The notes: generated from the sequence alone by a model not told the origin. 64,000 nt of DNA from Marinobacter sp. AC-23 (GCF_001858325.1 NZ_MBPP01000078.1:60516-124515); one strand, 5' to 3'; shown: positions 38,827 through 47,780, counted from the first letter of the stretch. Numbers and translations: made by a program.

Positions 38827-40244
38827 TAGCCAAACCATCCGTGTACAAACCAGCCTTCACGCACATCCCGGAACACCCAGGCCAGCTGGCCGCTATTCAA
38901 TTGGGCAATGTAATAATCCCGGTGTACTCGTTGGCCATCCCACCAACCACCGCTGATCCGTTCCGGGCCGGTAAACCAGGCCCGTGGGGTTTCTGTAAGA
39001 GGTTGCGGTCCGCTCAGAAGCCACAAGGGGCGCCGGGGCAGTTGGCCGGTTGTTGCTGCCATGGTACGTTTTGTTCGCCGCACTTCTGAGGCGCTCCAAG
39101 CCCGCTCGGGCCGGTGGTCTTTTCGGGGTGCGAGCTGCTTCAGTGCGTTGTCTCCAAGCCTTGCCTGAAGGCGGCTCATCAGGGTGTGCCAGGCTTCGTC
39201 CAAGTCCTGGCTTTCGCCCAACAGGTCTTGTCCACCGGGCGCTTCCCGCCCAAGAAACCGTTTAACGGTCAGGCGCAGTGATACAACGGGAGCTTGCAGT
39301 GGCTGTTGCTCAAGTCGCAGGCTGATCAGGCTGAGAAATGCTTCCGCCCGGTGTTCCGGGCCGGATGTACGGATGCGCAAGCGTGTGGGTTCTGCATTCC
39401 GGTGTTGGAGTACCAGTAGTAGGCAGTCGGTATCTTGCTGGCGCCAGCACAGGTCTTTTTCCAGTTCAGAGAGTATGCGTTGCAATGGAAATAACAGCCC
39501 CTGTGACTGCTCAATGTCCTGCACAAAATCTGCCTGCTGTCGGAAGTAGTGAGGTGGTTGCCAGGGTGCTTGCGGGTCCGGCCTGGAACCCTGAATTTTC
39601 TGAATATACGCCAAGGTTTCCGGAGACAACCTGCGCGCCATCTCTGCCGGTGGTAAGTTGAACACCTCCCCCAGCGTGTTCAGGCCAAGCCGCTGCAGGC
39701 GGGAGCAGGTGCGCCCGTCAAACTCCGCAGCCAACAGAGGCATTTTGCCCAGAGTGTGAAGAATATGGCTGTTGTCGTATGTGGGCTCCCCCTTGCCGTT
39801 ACGCGCAATCAGGCGTGCGGCCAAGGGTGTGTGGCCAAGGGCGGGCCAGGCAGTAAGCTGGCGTTCATGTAGCACGCCTTCCAGCGTTTTCCAGACTGCC
39901 GGAAGACCCCCGTACAATCGTTGCAAGCTGCCGACCTCTGCCAGCAAACCGTTTGGCGGAACCAGAACAATGTGAGCCGCATAGCGGTATAGCCAGCGGG
40001 CTTGATCCTCCAGGATTCGAGCTTCCTGCTGCTGGTCGGCTCTTACTATGCCCAAATCCGGCGCCAGGCTAACGGCCGTTTTCAGGCGCATACCAGCGCC
40101 CACACCCAACCCCCGGGCAGCCGGGCAGGCCTGTATTACTTTCTGCCCGGAGCCCTCTACAATCACCAGCGCAGCCACGTTTTCACCGGAGCGGCGAATG
40201 TGATCCAGTAGTAGGTGAGGGAAATGCAGATACAGCCAAAGCAT
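38826..40244 (-). CDS. imuB: ImuB, Y-family polymerase-like mutasome protein
   Basis: Catalytically inactive Y-family homologue that bridges ImuA, DnaE2 and the beta clamp. I prefer the ATG at 40244 (MLWLYLHFPHLLLDH) over an in-frame TTG at 40271, because it fits the family start and lies 5 bp after the imuA stop. The usual catalytic DFFASVE-type acidic motif is missing, as expected for ImuB. Hallmarks: LRLKTAVSLAPDLGIVRAD, LNTLGEVFNLPPAEMARRL and the C-terminal signature WVFRDVREGWFVHGWFG. About 472 residues, intact. Confidence 0.92.
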   Translation of the reverse strand: MLWLYLHFPHLLLDHIRRSGENVAALVIVEGSGQKVIQACPAARGLGVGAGMRLKTAVSLAPDLGIVRADQQQEARILEDQARWLYRYAAHIVLVPPNGLLAEVGSLQRLYGGLPAVWKTLEGVLHERQLTAWPALGHTPLAARLIARNGKGEPTYDNSHILHTLGKMPLLAAEFDGRTCSRLQRLGLNTLGEVFNLPPAEMARRLSPETLAYIQKIQGSRPDPQAPWQPPHYFRQQADFVQDIEQSQGLLFPLQRILSELEKDLCWRQQDTDCLLLVLQHRNAEPTRLRIRTSGPEHRAEAFLSLISLRLEQQPLQAPVVSLRLTVKRFLGREAPGGQDLLGESQDLDEAWHTLMSRLQARLGDNALKQLAPRKDHRPERAWSASEVRRTKRTMAATTGQLPRRPLWLLSGPQPLTETPRAWFTGPERISGGWWDGQRVHRDYYIAQLNSGQLAWVFRDVREGWFVHGWFG

Positions 40245-40249
40245 AAAGA

Positions 40250-40938
40250 TTACCGAGTTGATGCGGGCCAAGGGCCCTGCACCACGCGTGGCGCTTCACG
40301 AGGAGACAGGCCTGCTCGGTGAACCATGGCAAGGGAGCAGCGCTGGCCGGGCCAACTGCCGCGACGTTTCACTACGTTTACTTTCAAGCCCTGCTGGTCG
40401 TCCGGCTCCAGCTCAAGGCGTAGGGCGGCGGGGGAGTTTTGTTCGGCGTAGTGGCGCTCACGAAAAAGCACGCAGACATTGCTGCCGGCCTCGGCCGCTA
40501 ACTGCAATCGCCGGATTTCGCGGGCCGCCAGTTTTCCAGGCCAGGCGATTACCAGGCCGGTGACCGGAGAGCGCAGGCAGTTTTCCAATGTCCACAAAAA
40601 ATCGCCTTTGTCGTTTGTGTGGATCATGATCACCTGGTCCAGGTTGATCTCTTCCCTGGCCAGGGCTGGAGCGTAAGGCGTGTGCGGTGGGTTAAGCCAG
40701 AATACGGTTTTACCTGCCTGTGACAGCCTTTGCATCAGGGGCATTAACAGTGACAATTCGCCAATGCCGGGGGCGTCCAGCAAGCATTCGCTTAAGGCCC
40801 TCGGGGCCAGCCGATGCCTCCGAGTTGGTTGTCCAGGGCCTGGTAGCCAGTAGGCTCTGCCGGTTGAGTGGTTTTGTTGTGCTTGTGCCCCTGCCAAACA
40901 CGGGCATCCTGCATTAGCGTGTTAAGGATCTCGCTCAT
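40250..40938 (-). CDS. imuA: ImuA, RecA/SulA-like mutasome protein (frame broken)
   Basis: SOS-induced accessory protein of the ImuABC translesion system, RecA-like but without the classical Walker motifs. The start ATG at 40938 (MSEILNTLMQDARVWQGHK) is 18 bp from a LexA box. The frame breaks at plus-strand CCC 40798-40800. One extra G on the coding strand restores QLGGIGWPRGALSECLLDAP, the conserved pattern preceding GIGELSLLMPLMQRLS. Full length is 229 residues. First gene of the imuA-imuB-dnaE2 operon. Confidence 0.9.
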
Positions 40939-40950
40939 GATGAAATCTCA

Positions 40951-40976
40951 GAATACTGTTTAAATATACAGTATTC
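40951..40976. promoter_or_regulatory. LexA (SOS) box controlling imuA-imuB-dnaE2
   Basis: CTGT-N8-ACAG (40956-40971) within a longer symmetrical flank GAATACTGT / ACAGTATTC, with an all-AT core. It lies 18 bp before the imuA ATG, where a bound LexA would block transcription. It matches the gammaproteobacterial SOS consensus TACTGT-N8-ACAGTA perfectly. It is also within 110 bp of the divergent phhB start. Confidence 0.92.
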
Positions 40977-41082
40977 TTAAGAAGGGCTGATTTCAAGAAG
41001 CTGGTTGATTAAATGAGTAACCGAGTTCACCTTGTACTATGTGCAAAGGCAGAAAATTCGGATATCAGCTCGGAGATTGTGC

Positions 41083-41420
41083 ATGAGTGGACTGACTGAA
41101 CAGCACTGTGAAGCGTGTAGCTCGGACGCCCCCAAGGTAACCGATGAAGAGAAGCGCACACTGCACAAAGACGTCCAGGATTGGGATGTTCTTACAGTGG
41201 GCGGTGAAGAGCAGCTACACAAAACGTTTAAATTCAAGAATTTCGCCCAGGCTTTGGCGTTTACCAACAGGGTTGGAGCACTGGCCGATACTGAGAATCA
41301 CCACCCGGCCATCCTGCTGGAATACGGGAAGGTCACCATACGCTGGTGGACCCACGCAATTGGTGGGCTGCACAAAAATGATTTTATCATGCAGCAAGAA
41401 CGGACTCTGCTTACCACTGA
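41083..41420 (+). CDS. phhB: Pterin-4a-carbinolamine dehydratase (frame broken near 3' end)
   Basis: Dehydrates 4a-hydroxytetrahydrobiopterin, recycling the cofactor of phenylalanine hydroxylase. The start ATG at 41083 (MSGLTEQHCEACSSDAPKV) aligns with pseudomonad PhhB. The catalytic region FTNRVGALADTENHHPAILLE and VTIRWWTHAIGGLHKNDFIM are present. Frame lost at 41391: one G restores FIMAARTDSAYH and a stop at 41418-41420, giving 112 residues, the normal size. Without repair the frame runs on for about 120 meaningless codons. The last 10 bp overlap the convergent DUF2897 gene. No phhA is in the window. Confidence 0.9.
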
Positions 41421-41584
41421 TCCTCTTTTTTTTCCTGCGCCTCAAGCTCCGCCTTGCGCTTGCGAACTTTGTCTATCTTTTCTTTCGGGATATACATCTT
41501 GCCGGCCGATTTTCGCAGCATTAAAAGGCTGCCTGCAACCAGAGCCACGGCAGCGAGCAGAAAAATCCATCCTATCATTGGCAT
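41411..41584 (-). CDS. DUF2897 family small membrane protein
   Basis: 57-residue protein starting MPMIGWIFLLAAVALVAGSL. One membrane helix (residues 4-24) is followed by a strongly charged cytoplasmic tail (RKSAGKMYIPKEKIDKVRKR, then acidic ...KKEDQW). The ribosome site GGGAG lies upstream of the ATG at 41584; a second ATG at 41578 is possible. It matches the short DUF2897 family, whose function is unknown. It is too short to stand out by length but has clear coding features, and it shares 10 bp with the 3' end of phhB. The 235 bp between it and yghU hold only probable promoter sequence. Confidence 0.78.
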   Translation of the reverse strand: MPMIGWIFLLAAVALVAGSLLMLRKSAGKMYIPKEKIDKVRKRKAELEAQEKKEDQW

Positions 41585-41819
41585 ACGTCAAGCTCCCTTG
41601 TTGTTGGGATGGTTTTCTTTATAGTGGAGTATTCCCGTTAGATTGGTGGAACATTCCATCTCTTACCAATCATTATGGCAGTGTCTGCCGAAAACAGGAG
41701 CGCTATCTGGTGGCAAAGCTATTACAGGTCGATTTTCCATTCGCTGGCCCGTTTAAGATTTTAGTTTCAGCATAGACAGATTCATCATCAAAAAAAGAGC
41801 AATCAAGGAGCCCAAAAGT

Positions 41820-42701
41820 ATGAGTGATTCCAGCTATATCCCGCCCAAAGTCTGGACATGGGAATCAGCTAGCGGTGGCGCTTTTTCAAATATTAATCGC
41901 CCCATTGCAGGCCCTACTCATGAGAAAGAACTGCCGGTTGGCAAGCATCCTTTTCAGCTCTATTCGCTGGCTACGCCAAACGGTGTGAAAGCCACGGTAA
42001 TGCTAGAAGAATTGCTGGAACTGGGCATTAGTGAGGCTGAATACGATGCTTGGTTGATCCGCATTAACGAAGGCGAGCAATTCGGTAGCGGGTTTGTGGA
42101 CGTTAACCCTAACTCCAAGATTCCGGCGCTGTTTGACCATTCTCAAACTCCTGCTGTTCGGGTGTTTGAGTCGGGCTCCATTTTGCTCTACCTGGCAGAA
42201 AAGTTTGATAAATTTCTGCCATCGGATATTGCTGGTCGTACCGAGACGCTTAACTGGTTGTTCTGGCAGATGGGCAGTGCGGCATTTGTGGGCGGCGGCT
42301 TCGGACACTTCTTTGCCTATGCACCCGAGAAGTATGAGTACCCGATTAACCGCTACACCATGGAAGTTAAGCGGCAGCTAGATGTGCTGGATCGCCAGTT
42401 GGCTAATAACCGGTATGTTGCTGGCAACGAGTACACCATTGCAGATATGGCGATCTGGCCTTGGTATGGCGCGCTGGTAACCAACAAGGTTTATGACGCG
42501 GCCGAGTTTCTTGAAGCACACACTTATACCCATGTGATGCGTTGGGCTTTGGAGCTTAAAGAACGGCCGGCTGTTCAGCGTGGGCGAATGGTGAACCGCG
42601 CTTGGGGCGAGCCTGCAAGCCAGCTTCATGAGCGCCACGACGCGAGCGATTTTGAAAACAAAACTCAGGACAAGCTTGCCGGAACCACTGACGACTCCTG
42701 A
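41820..42701 (+). CDS. yghU: YghU-type glutathione S-transferase / disulfide-bond oxidoreductase
   Basis: Cytosolic GST-fold protein of the Nu class, which binds two glutathiones and reduces disulfides and organic hydroperoxides. 293 residues. Features: N-terminal extension PPKVWTWESASGGAFSNINR, thioredoxin-like domain with YSLATPNGVKATVMLEELLE, NPNSKIPALFDH and VFESGSILLYLAEKF, then the all-helical domain with YTIADMAIWPWYGALV. All are typical of YghU. Ribosome site AAGGAG before the ATG. Not in an obvious operon. Confidence 0.92.
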   Translation: MSDSSYIPPKVWTWESASGGAFSNINRPIAGPTHEKELPVGKHPFQLYSLATPNGVKATVMLEELLELGISEAEYDAWLIRINEGEQFGSGFVDVNPNSKIPALFDHSQTPAVRVFESGSILLYLAEKFDKFLPSDIAGRTETLNWLFWQMGSAAFVGGGFGHFFAYAPEKYEYPINRYTMEVKRQLDVLDRQLANNRYVAGNEYTIADMAIWPWYGALVTNKVYDAAEFLEAHTYTHVMRWALELKERPAVQRGRMVNRAWGEPASQLHERHDASDFENKTQDKLAGTTDDS

Positions 42702-42770
42702 TTTATCAACTTTTCAGCCTGAGCAGCCCGTGGTTCTGGGAATCATCATACTGGTTGTGCAGGCTTGAGA

Positions 42771-43019
42771 TCATTTCGGCCTGCGATCACCCTCCATGAT
42801 TTTGGCCACGAAAACAGATTTTCCGTAGGTTTCAAAAGACCATTTCATGGTGTCGGAAAGAACGCTCATAACCTCATCGTACTCACCGAAAATCTCTGTG
42901 CTCATGCGACCTGAAACGACTTCCAGGTTGGTTTTCTTCAACCGCTCGATGAGATCCCAGATCGGCTGTTTGTAGTCATCCTTCAGGGGATAACAGCTCA
43001 GTTGCACAGACAGGAACAT
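42771..43019 (-). CDS. YkoF-like (thiamine/HMP-binding family) small protein
   Basis: 82 residues starting MFLSVQLSCYPLKDDYKQPI. The pattern of an N-terminal strand, helix IWDLIERLKKTNLEVV, strand GRMSTEIFGEYDEVMSVL and a final strand SVFVAKIMEG fits the ferredoxin-like YkoF/MTH1187 fold. Members bind thiamine or its pyrimidine in Bacillus; the ligand here is unknown. It is transcribed alone, convergent with yghU. Confidence 0.68.
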   Translation of the reverse strand: MFLSVQLSCYPLKDDYKQPIWDLIERLKKTNLEVVSGRMSTEIFGEYDEVMSVLSDTMKWSFETYGKSVFVAKIMEGDRRPK

Positions 43020-43061
43020 AAATACCTCCAGTTTCTCTTTCTATGGTGTCAGTGTGCCATC

Positions 43062-43121
43062 TTATCCGCTCATGATACGCTGAACAGCGCCCACAGCTGA
43101 ATGGGTCACCACTTTGTGACC
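43062..43121 (-). pseudogene. Remnant of a gamma-glutamyltransferase C-terminal region
   Basis: Read on the minus strand this encodes GHKVVTHSAVGAVQRIMSG then a stop. It aligns without gaps to GHKVVTNSAMGAIQSIMIG near the C-terminus of the intact ggt at 46014-47780 (about 44 of 57 bases identical, same strand). No start or upstream ggt sequence is present. It ends abruptly at 43121, next to the phhB-like remnant. Confidence 0.7.
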
Positions 43122-43123
43122 AA

Positions 43124-43156
43124 CACAAAATGATTTTATCACGACAGCGAGAACGG
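43124..43156 (+). pseudogene. Remnant of the phhB 3' region
   Basis: Aligns to phhB bases 41371-41403 with 30 of 34 alignment columns identical (two mismatches, two single-base gaps). It corresponds to HKNDFI followed by an ART-containing segment. It begins 2 bp after the ggt remnant and points away from it. It is short, so homology rather than chance is probable but not certain. Confidence 0.55.
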
Positions 43157-43185
43157 GTGCCGACAACATAAGACGGGAGAGATCA

Positions 43186-43650
43186 ATGATTAACCTGACC
43201 ATTAACGGACAAGAGCACGAGCTGGACGCTCCAGACAACATGCCGCTGCTCTGGGCCATTCGAGATGTTGTTGGCATGAAGGGCACCAAGTTTGGATGCG
43301 GCATAGCTCAGTGCGGTGCTTGCACCGTTCACCTGAACGGCGTAGCGATACGATCCTGCGTTACGCCGGTCTCCGCCGCGAAGGGTGAGATTACAACCAT
43401 TGAGGCCATGGCCGACGATCCCGTTGGCCAGAAAGTCCAGCAGGCTTGGCTGGATTTGGGCGTGGCGCAATGCGGTTATTGCCAGGGTGGCCAAATCATG
43501 AACGCCACGGCGCTACTTAAGAAAACCCCAGCACCACAAACCCAGGAAATTGTCGATGCCATGGCGGGCAACCTGTGTCGGTGTGGCACCTACAATCGCA
43601 TCCTGGCAGCTATTGAACGGGCCGCAGACAAAGAGGAGGCCAGCTCATGA
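43186..43650 (+). CDS. iorA: (2Fe-2S) subunit of isoquinoline 1-oxidoreductase-type molybdenum hydroxylase
   Basis: Small electron-transfer subunit. 154 residues with two iron-sulfur domains: plant-ferredoxin type KFGCGIAQCGACTVHLNG (residues about 35-60), then the helical type with CGYCQGGQIMNA and NLCRCGTYNRI. It passes electrons from the molybdopterin subunit. The ribosome site GGGAGAG is before the ATG. It overlaps iorB by 4 bp (ATGA), so the two are co-translated. The physiological substrate may be an aldehyde or N-heterocycle. Confidence 0.9.
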   Translation: MINLTINGQEHELDAPDNMPLLWAIRDVVGMKGTKFGCGIAQCGACTVHLNGVAIRSCVTPVSAAKGEITTIEAMADDPVGQKVQQAWLDLGVAQCGYCQGGQIMNATALLKKTPAPQTQEIVDAMAGNLCRCGTYNRILAAIERAADKEEASS

Positions 43651-45976
43651 GCCGATCAAACGACACGCTGTTACTCGCTAATGTCAGTCGTCGCGGTCTT
43701 TTGAAAGGATTGGCCGGGGGCTCTGCGCTTTTGTTAGCCGCCCGTTGGGATTTGGGACTGGCCAATGAACAGGCCCAGTTTGGCGCTGGCGCCATGCCCG
43801 GTGGCTGGATTGATAACCCCAATGTGTTTATCCACATAGATTCCGACGGTCTGGTCACCATCTTCAACAATCGTGCCGAAATGGGACAGGGTATCCGTAC
43901 AAGTTTGGCCATGGTGGCTGCCGATGAGTTGGGTGCCGACTGGGATCAGGCTCGGGCGCAGCAGGCGAATGCGGATCAAGACAAGTACGGCAACCAGAAT
44001 ACCGATGGCTCCCGTAGCATGCGCCACTGGTATGAGCCTATGCGACGGGCTGCAGCTGCGGCGAGACTGATGCTTGAGCAGGCCGCAGCCAATCAGTGGA
44101 ATGTACCGGTACATGAGGTGCAAACCGGGATCCACAAGGTCGTGCATCCAGCCTCAGGCCGGGAACTTGGCTTTGGCGATCTTGCAGAAGCCGCGAGAGA
44201 GCTGGATGTCCCCGGTCGGGATGCCCTGGTTCTGAAGTCCGACAGCGAGCTGCGCTTTATCGGCAAGGAATCCGGCTGATCAACGGTGAACTGAAATCCG
44301 CCCACCCCAAAGCCATTGATGGTGAAGACATTGTCACCGGCAAGGCGATTTTTGGCGCCGATATCGACTTGGAGAATACCCTTTACGCGGTCGTGGCTCG
44401 TCCACCAGTCTACGGCGCCAAGGTGAAAAGTGTTGATGACGCCGATGCACTGAAAGTTGCCGGCGTCAAAAAGGTGATCCGCATAGAAGGTACTGGACAA
44501 CCCGCAGCATTCAGTCCTCTTGGCGGCGTTGCCGTGGTGGCTACCAATACCTGGGCCGCTATGGAAGGCCGTAGGGCTCTGAAGATCGACTGGGATACTG
44601 CTCCGGCTGGCGACAATGCCGACTACACCTCAGATACTTACCGGAAGTCGCTTGAAAAGGCGGCGCAATCTCCCGGCAAAGTTATCCGCCAATCCGGCGA
44701 TGTCGAGGCCGCCCTGCAAGAGGCCAAAAAGCGTGTGTCGGCAACCTACTATATGCCACACATGGCGCAGGCGCCCATGGAGCCGCCAGTGGCAGTAGTT
44801 AGGATCAAGGACGGCAAGGCCGAGGCCTGGGCACCGATTCAGAATCCGAGGGCGACCCGCGAGGGTATTGCCGGAATACTCGAGATGGACATGGAAAACG
44901 TGATCGTTCATCAGACCCTGCTTGGCGGTGGCTTCGGGCGTAAATCGAAGCCGGATTTCGTGATCGAGGCGGCCCGACTTGCGAAGGAGTTTGAGGGTCA
45001 GCCCATCAAACTTCAGTGGTCCCGCGAGGATGATATCAGCCATGCTTACTTCCATACGGCCTCGGTCGATCATCTGGAAGCCGGCCTGGATGAGGAAGGC
45101 AAAGCGACCTGCTGGCGCCACCGGACCCTGTCGCCCAGCATCACCTCGCTCTTTGCCCCGGATCCAAAGCATATAGCGGAATTTGAGCAGGGTATGGGTT
45201 TCAACACCATGCCATTCAGCATTCCCGCTATCAGGCTGGAAAACCCGCCTGCGCCTGCGCATGTTCGCATCGGGTGGTTTCGTTCAGTCTACAATCTGCC
45301 CCATGCCTGGGCGATTCAGAGTTTTGCGCATGAAATGGCCGTGGCGGCCGGCAAGGATCACCGGGACTATGTTCTGGATCTGCTTGGGCCGGATCGGAAA
45401 ATTCACAATCTGACCGTCGGCGATGGCTGGAACTACGGTGAGGATCCGGACATGTACCCGATAGACGTGGGCCGGATGCGCCGAGTGATTGAGCGCGCCA
45501 CTGAAGAGGCAGGCTGGGGGCGCAAGACTGGAAAGGGGCGTGGCTTGGGCCTTGCCTTTCACCACAGTTTTGTCTCTTACACCGCCGTTGTCTTTGATGT
45601 GGAAGTAGACGATAAGGGCGAACTGACCATTCATCGGGCGGACATTGCCTTCGACTGTGGGCCCCAGGTCAATCCGGAACGAATTCGGTCGCAGATGGAG
45701 GGTTCCTGCGTGATGGGTATTGGTGTCGCCCTGCAAAGCGAGGTGTCGTTCAAGGATGGCGTTGCTCAGCAGGATAACTTTGACCGCTACCTGATCCCAC
45801 GCATGCCGGACGCGCCGAAAGTAGTCAGGGTGCACCTGATCGACAATCCCGGGGACGCCATGGGCGGTGTCGGCGAACCCGGCTTGCCGCCGGTTGCTCC
45901 GGCATTGTGCAATGCTATCTACGCTGCTACGGGGAAACGTATCCGGCGCCTCCCTGTCGGCAACCAGCTGAGCTAA
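43647..45976 (+). CDS. iorB: Molybdopterin-binding subunit IorB, Tat-exported (frame broken)
   Basis: Catalytic subunit of a xanthine-oxidase-family dehydrogenase. The N-terminus carries a twin-arginine signal, VSRRGLLKGLAGGSALLLAA, implying export of the folded enzyme. Cofactor motifs: VFNNRAEMGQG-like IFNNRAEMGQGIRTS, LLGGGFGRKSKPDF and the C-terminal GGVGEPGLPPVAPAL with the catalytic Glu. The frame breaks at GG 44267-44268. One G restores FIGKGIRLINGELKSAHPKA and 776 residues. No cytochrome c partner or XdhC-like maturation gene is adjacent, unlike many such clusters. Confidence 0.88.
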
Positions 45977-46013
45977 CGCCTACGCAGCACCTCTATCCTC
46001 TCATGATGCCTGG

Positions 46014-47780
46014 TTAGTAGCCCATGGCGGAGGAGGTGCTGCGCCTCGGATCTGCGCCACCGTACAGGGTGCCGTCTTCTCCGATCATAATACTCTGAAT
46101 GGCCCCCATAGCCGAGTTGGTCACCACCTTATGGCCGCGGTTTTCCAGTAACCGTATGGTGTCTGGGCTGATGCCTTGTTCAATGCGGATTTCATCTGGC
46201 AGCCACTGATGATGAATGCGGGGTGCGCTGACGGCGGTTTGTATGTTCATGTCGTGGTCAATCACGTTCATGATTACCTGTAAGGTGGTGGTGATTATGC
46301 GTGAGCCTCCCGGACTACCGGTCACCAAAAAATTACGGTCATCTTTGCGCACAATAGTGGGCGACATGGAGCTGAGCATGCGCTTGCCGGGTTCCACTTT
46401 ATTGGCCTCGCCACCGATCAAACCGTAAGCATTAGGCACGCCTGGCTTGGCGCTGAAATCATCCATTTCATTATTGAGCAGAAAGCCGGCGCCTTGCACG
46501 GTAATGCCTGAACCGTAGCTGAAGTTTATGGTGTAGGTGTTCGATACGGCATTGCCCCACTTGTCGACCACCGAAAAATGTGTGGTTTCCGGGCTTTCGT
46601 AGCCTGGGGGCTGGCCGGGGCCGATTTCGCCAGCAGGGCGGGCTTTATCAGGCTTGATGTCTTGTCGCAATTCTTCAGCGTAAAGTTTGCTGGTCAGGCC
46701 TTTCAAGGGCACGTCTACATAATCTGTGTCGCCCAAGTACTCTGAGCGGTCGGCATAGGCCAGCTTCATGGCTTCGGCCATGTAGTGAATCGTGTCAGCC
46801 GAGTTGTGGCCAAGTTCCGAGATAGGGTAGCCCTCAAGGATATTCAGGATTTGCACAATGTGCGTGCCACCAGAGGAGGGCGGTGACATGGAAAAGATAT
46901 CGTAGCCCCGGTAGCTTCCATGCACTGGGGCCCGCACAACCGGCTGGTAGCCTTCAAGATCCTGCTGTGTAATGAGGCCGCCGTGCCTTTCCATTTCTTC
47001 AACAATCAGTTGTGCGGTTTCGCCCTGGTAAAAGCCTTTCACGCCTTCATCGGCAATGCGCTGCAGGGTGGCTGCTAGTTCTGGTTGGCGAAAGCGCTCG
47101 CCGGCTTGCCAGGCGGAGCCATCTTCTTTGTAAAACGTTGCCTGAGTTGCAGGCCAGCGCTGAAGCCTTTCCCGCGCTTGCTCAAGCCCTTCACTAAAGC
47201 GTTGAGGAACAATAAAGCCATCTTTGGCGAGTTTGATGGCCGGTGCCAGTGCCTGTTTCAATGGTAGGGTGCCGTGGCGATCCAGAGCCATGGCAAGGCC
47301 GGCCACTGTGCCGGGAACGCCTGCAGCCAGGTGGGTAAATCGGCTGCGGTTCTTCACCACTTCCCCGGATTCATCCTGGTACATGGTTTCGGTGGCACCT
47401 GTGGGTGCTTTTTCCCGGTAATCTATGGCTTCTGGTTCAGAGCCGTCGCCTTTTGATATCAGCATAAAGCCACCCCCGCCGATATTTCCGGATCTTGGCT
47501 GGGTGACCGCCAGCGCGAACCCGGCGGTAACTGCAGCATCCACCGCGTTGCCGCCATTTTCCAGTACCTTTAGTGCCACCTCCGTGGCCAGGGTGTGGCT
47601 GGTTGCTACCATGCCATGGCTGGCACTGGCAGGGTGAAATCGTTCGCCCTCAAGAATAGCTTGGCTAAAAACTGGCATTGCCAGGGTTGAAAGGCATAGG
47701 CTCAGTGTTAGCGCGCGTAAAGCGCCTGAGCGCCCAGTGAGTCGGGTTTTCCGTGGTTGCTGGTGTAGGCCTCTGTCCAT
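46014..47780 (-). CDS. ggt: Gamma-glutamyltransferase precursor
   Basis: Periplasmic enzyme that cleaves glutathione and transfers the gamma-glutamyl group; autoprocessed into two subunits. 588 residues. Signal peptide at about residues 20-40 (ALRALTLSLCLSTLAMPVFS). The nucleophile and cleavage Thr lie in SPETTHFSVVDKWGNAVSN. GAGFLLNNEMDDFSAKPG and VTGSPGGSRIITTTLQV are typical of the small subunit. Intact frame. It is convergent with iorB at a 37-bp distance and divergent from purU. A tail fragment of a second ggt copy lies at 43062-43121. Confidence 0.95.
   Translation of the reverse strand: MDRGLHQQPRKTRLTGRSGALRALTLSLCLSTLAMPVFSQAILEGERFHPASASHGMVATSHTLATEVALKVLENGGNAVDAAVTAGFALAVTQPRSGNIGGGGFMLISKGDGSEPEAIDYREKAPTGATETMYQDESGEVVKNRSRFTHLAAGVPGTVAGLAMALDRHGTLPLKQALAPAIKLAKDGFIVPQRFSEGLEQARERLQRWPATQATFYKEDGSAWQAGERFRQPELAATLQRIADEGVKGFYQGETAQLIVEEMERHGGLITQQDLEGYQPVVRAPVHGSYRGYDIFSMSPPSSGGTHIVQILNILEGYPISELGHNSADTIHYMAEAMKLAYADRSEYLGDTDYVDVPLKGLTSKLYAEELRQDIKPDKARPAGEIGPGQPPGYESPETTHFSVVDKWGNAVSNTYTINFSYGSGITVQGAGFLLNNEMDDFSAKPGVPNAYGLIGGEANKVEPGKRMLSSMSPTIVRKDDRNFLVTGSPGGSRIITTTLQVIMNVIDHDMNIQTAVSAPRIHHQWLPDEIRIEQGISPDTIRLLENRGHKVVTNSAMGAIQSIMIGEDGTLYGGADPRRSTSSAMGY

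Noticed and set aside
41421..41775. C-terminal extension of phhB to 247 residues
   Set aside because: The extension arises only after the one-base loss at 41391. It has no domain character and overlaps the antisense DUF2897 gene. The repaired frame stops at 41420.
43062..43304. 80-residue minus-strand ORF upstream of iorA
   Set aside because: Only its last 19 codons resemble a real protein (the ggt tail). The rest is antisense to iorA and crosses the phhB remnant, so it is not a gene.
46014..47780. Mobile-element insertion as the cause of the ggt/phhB remnants
   Set aside because: No transposase, terminal inverted repeats or target duplication is visible around 43062-43185 or 45977-46013.
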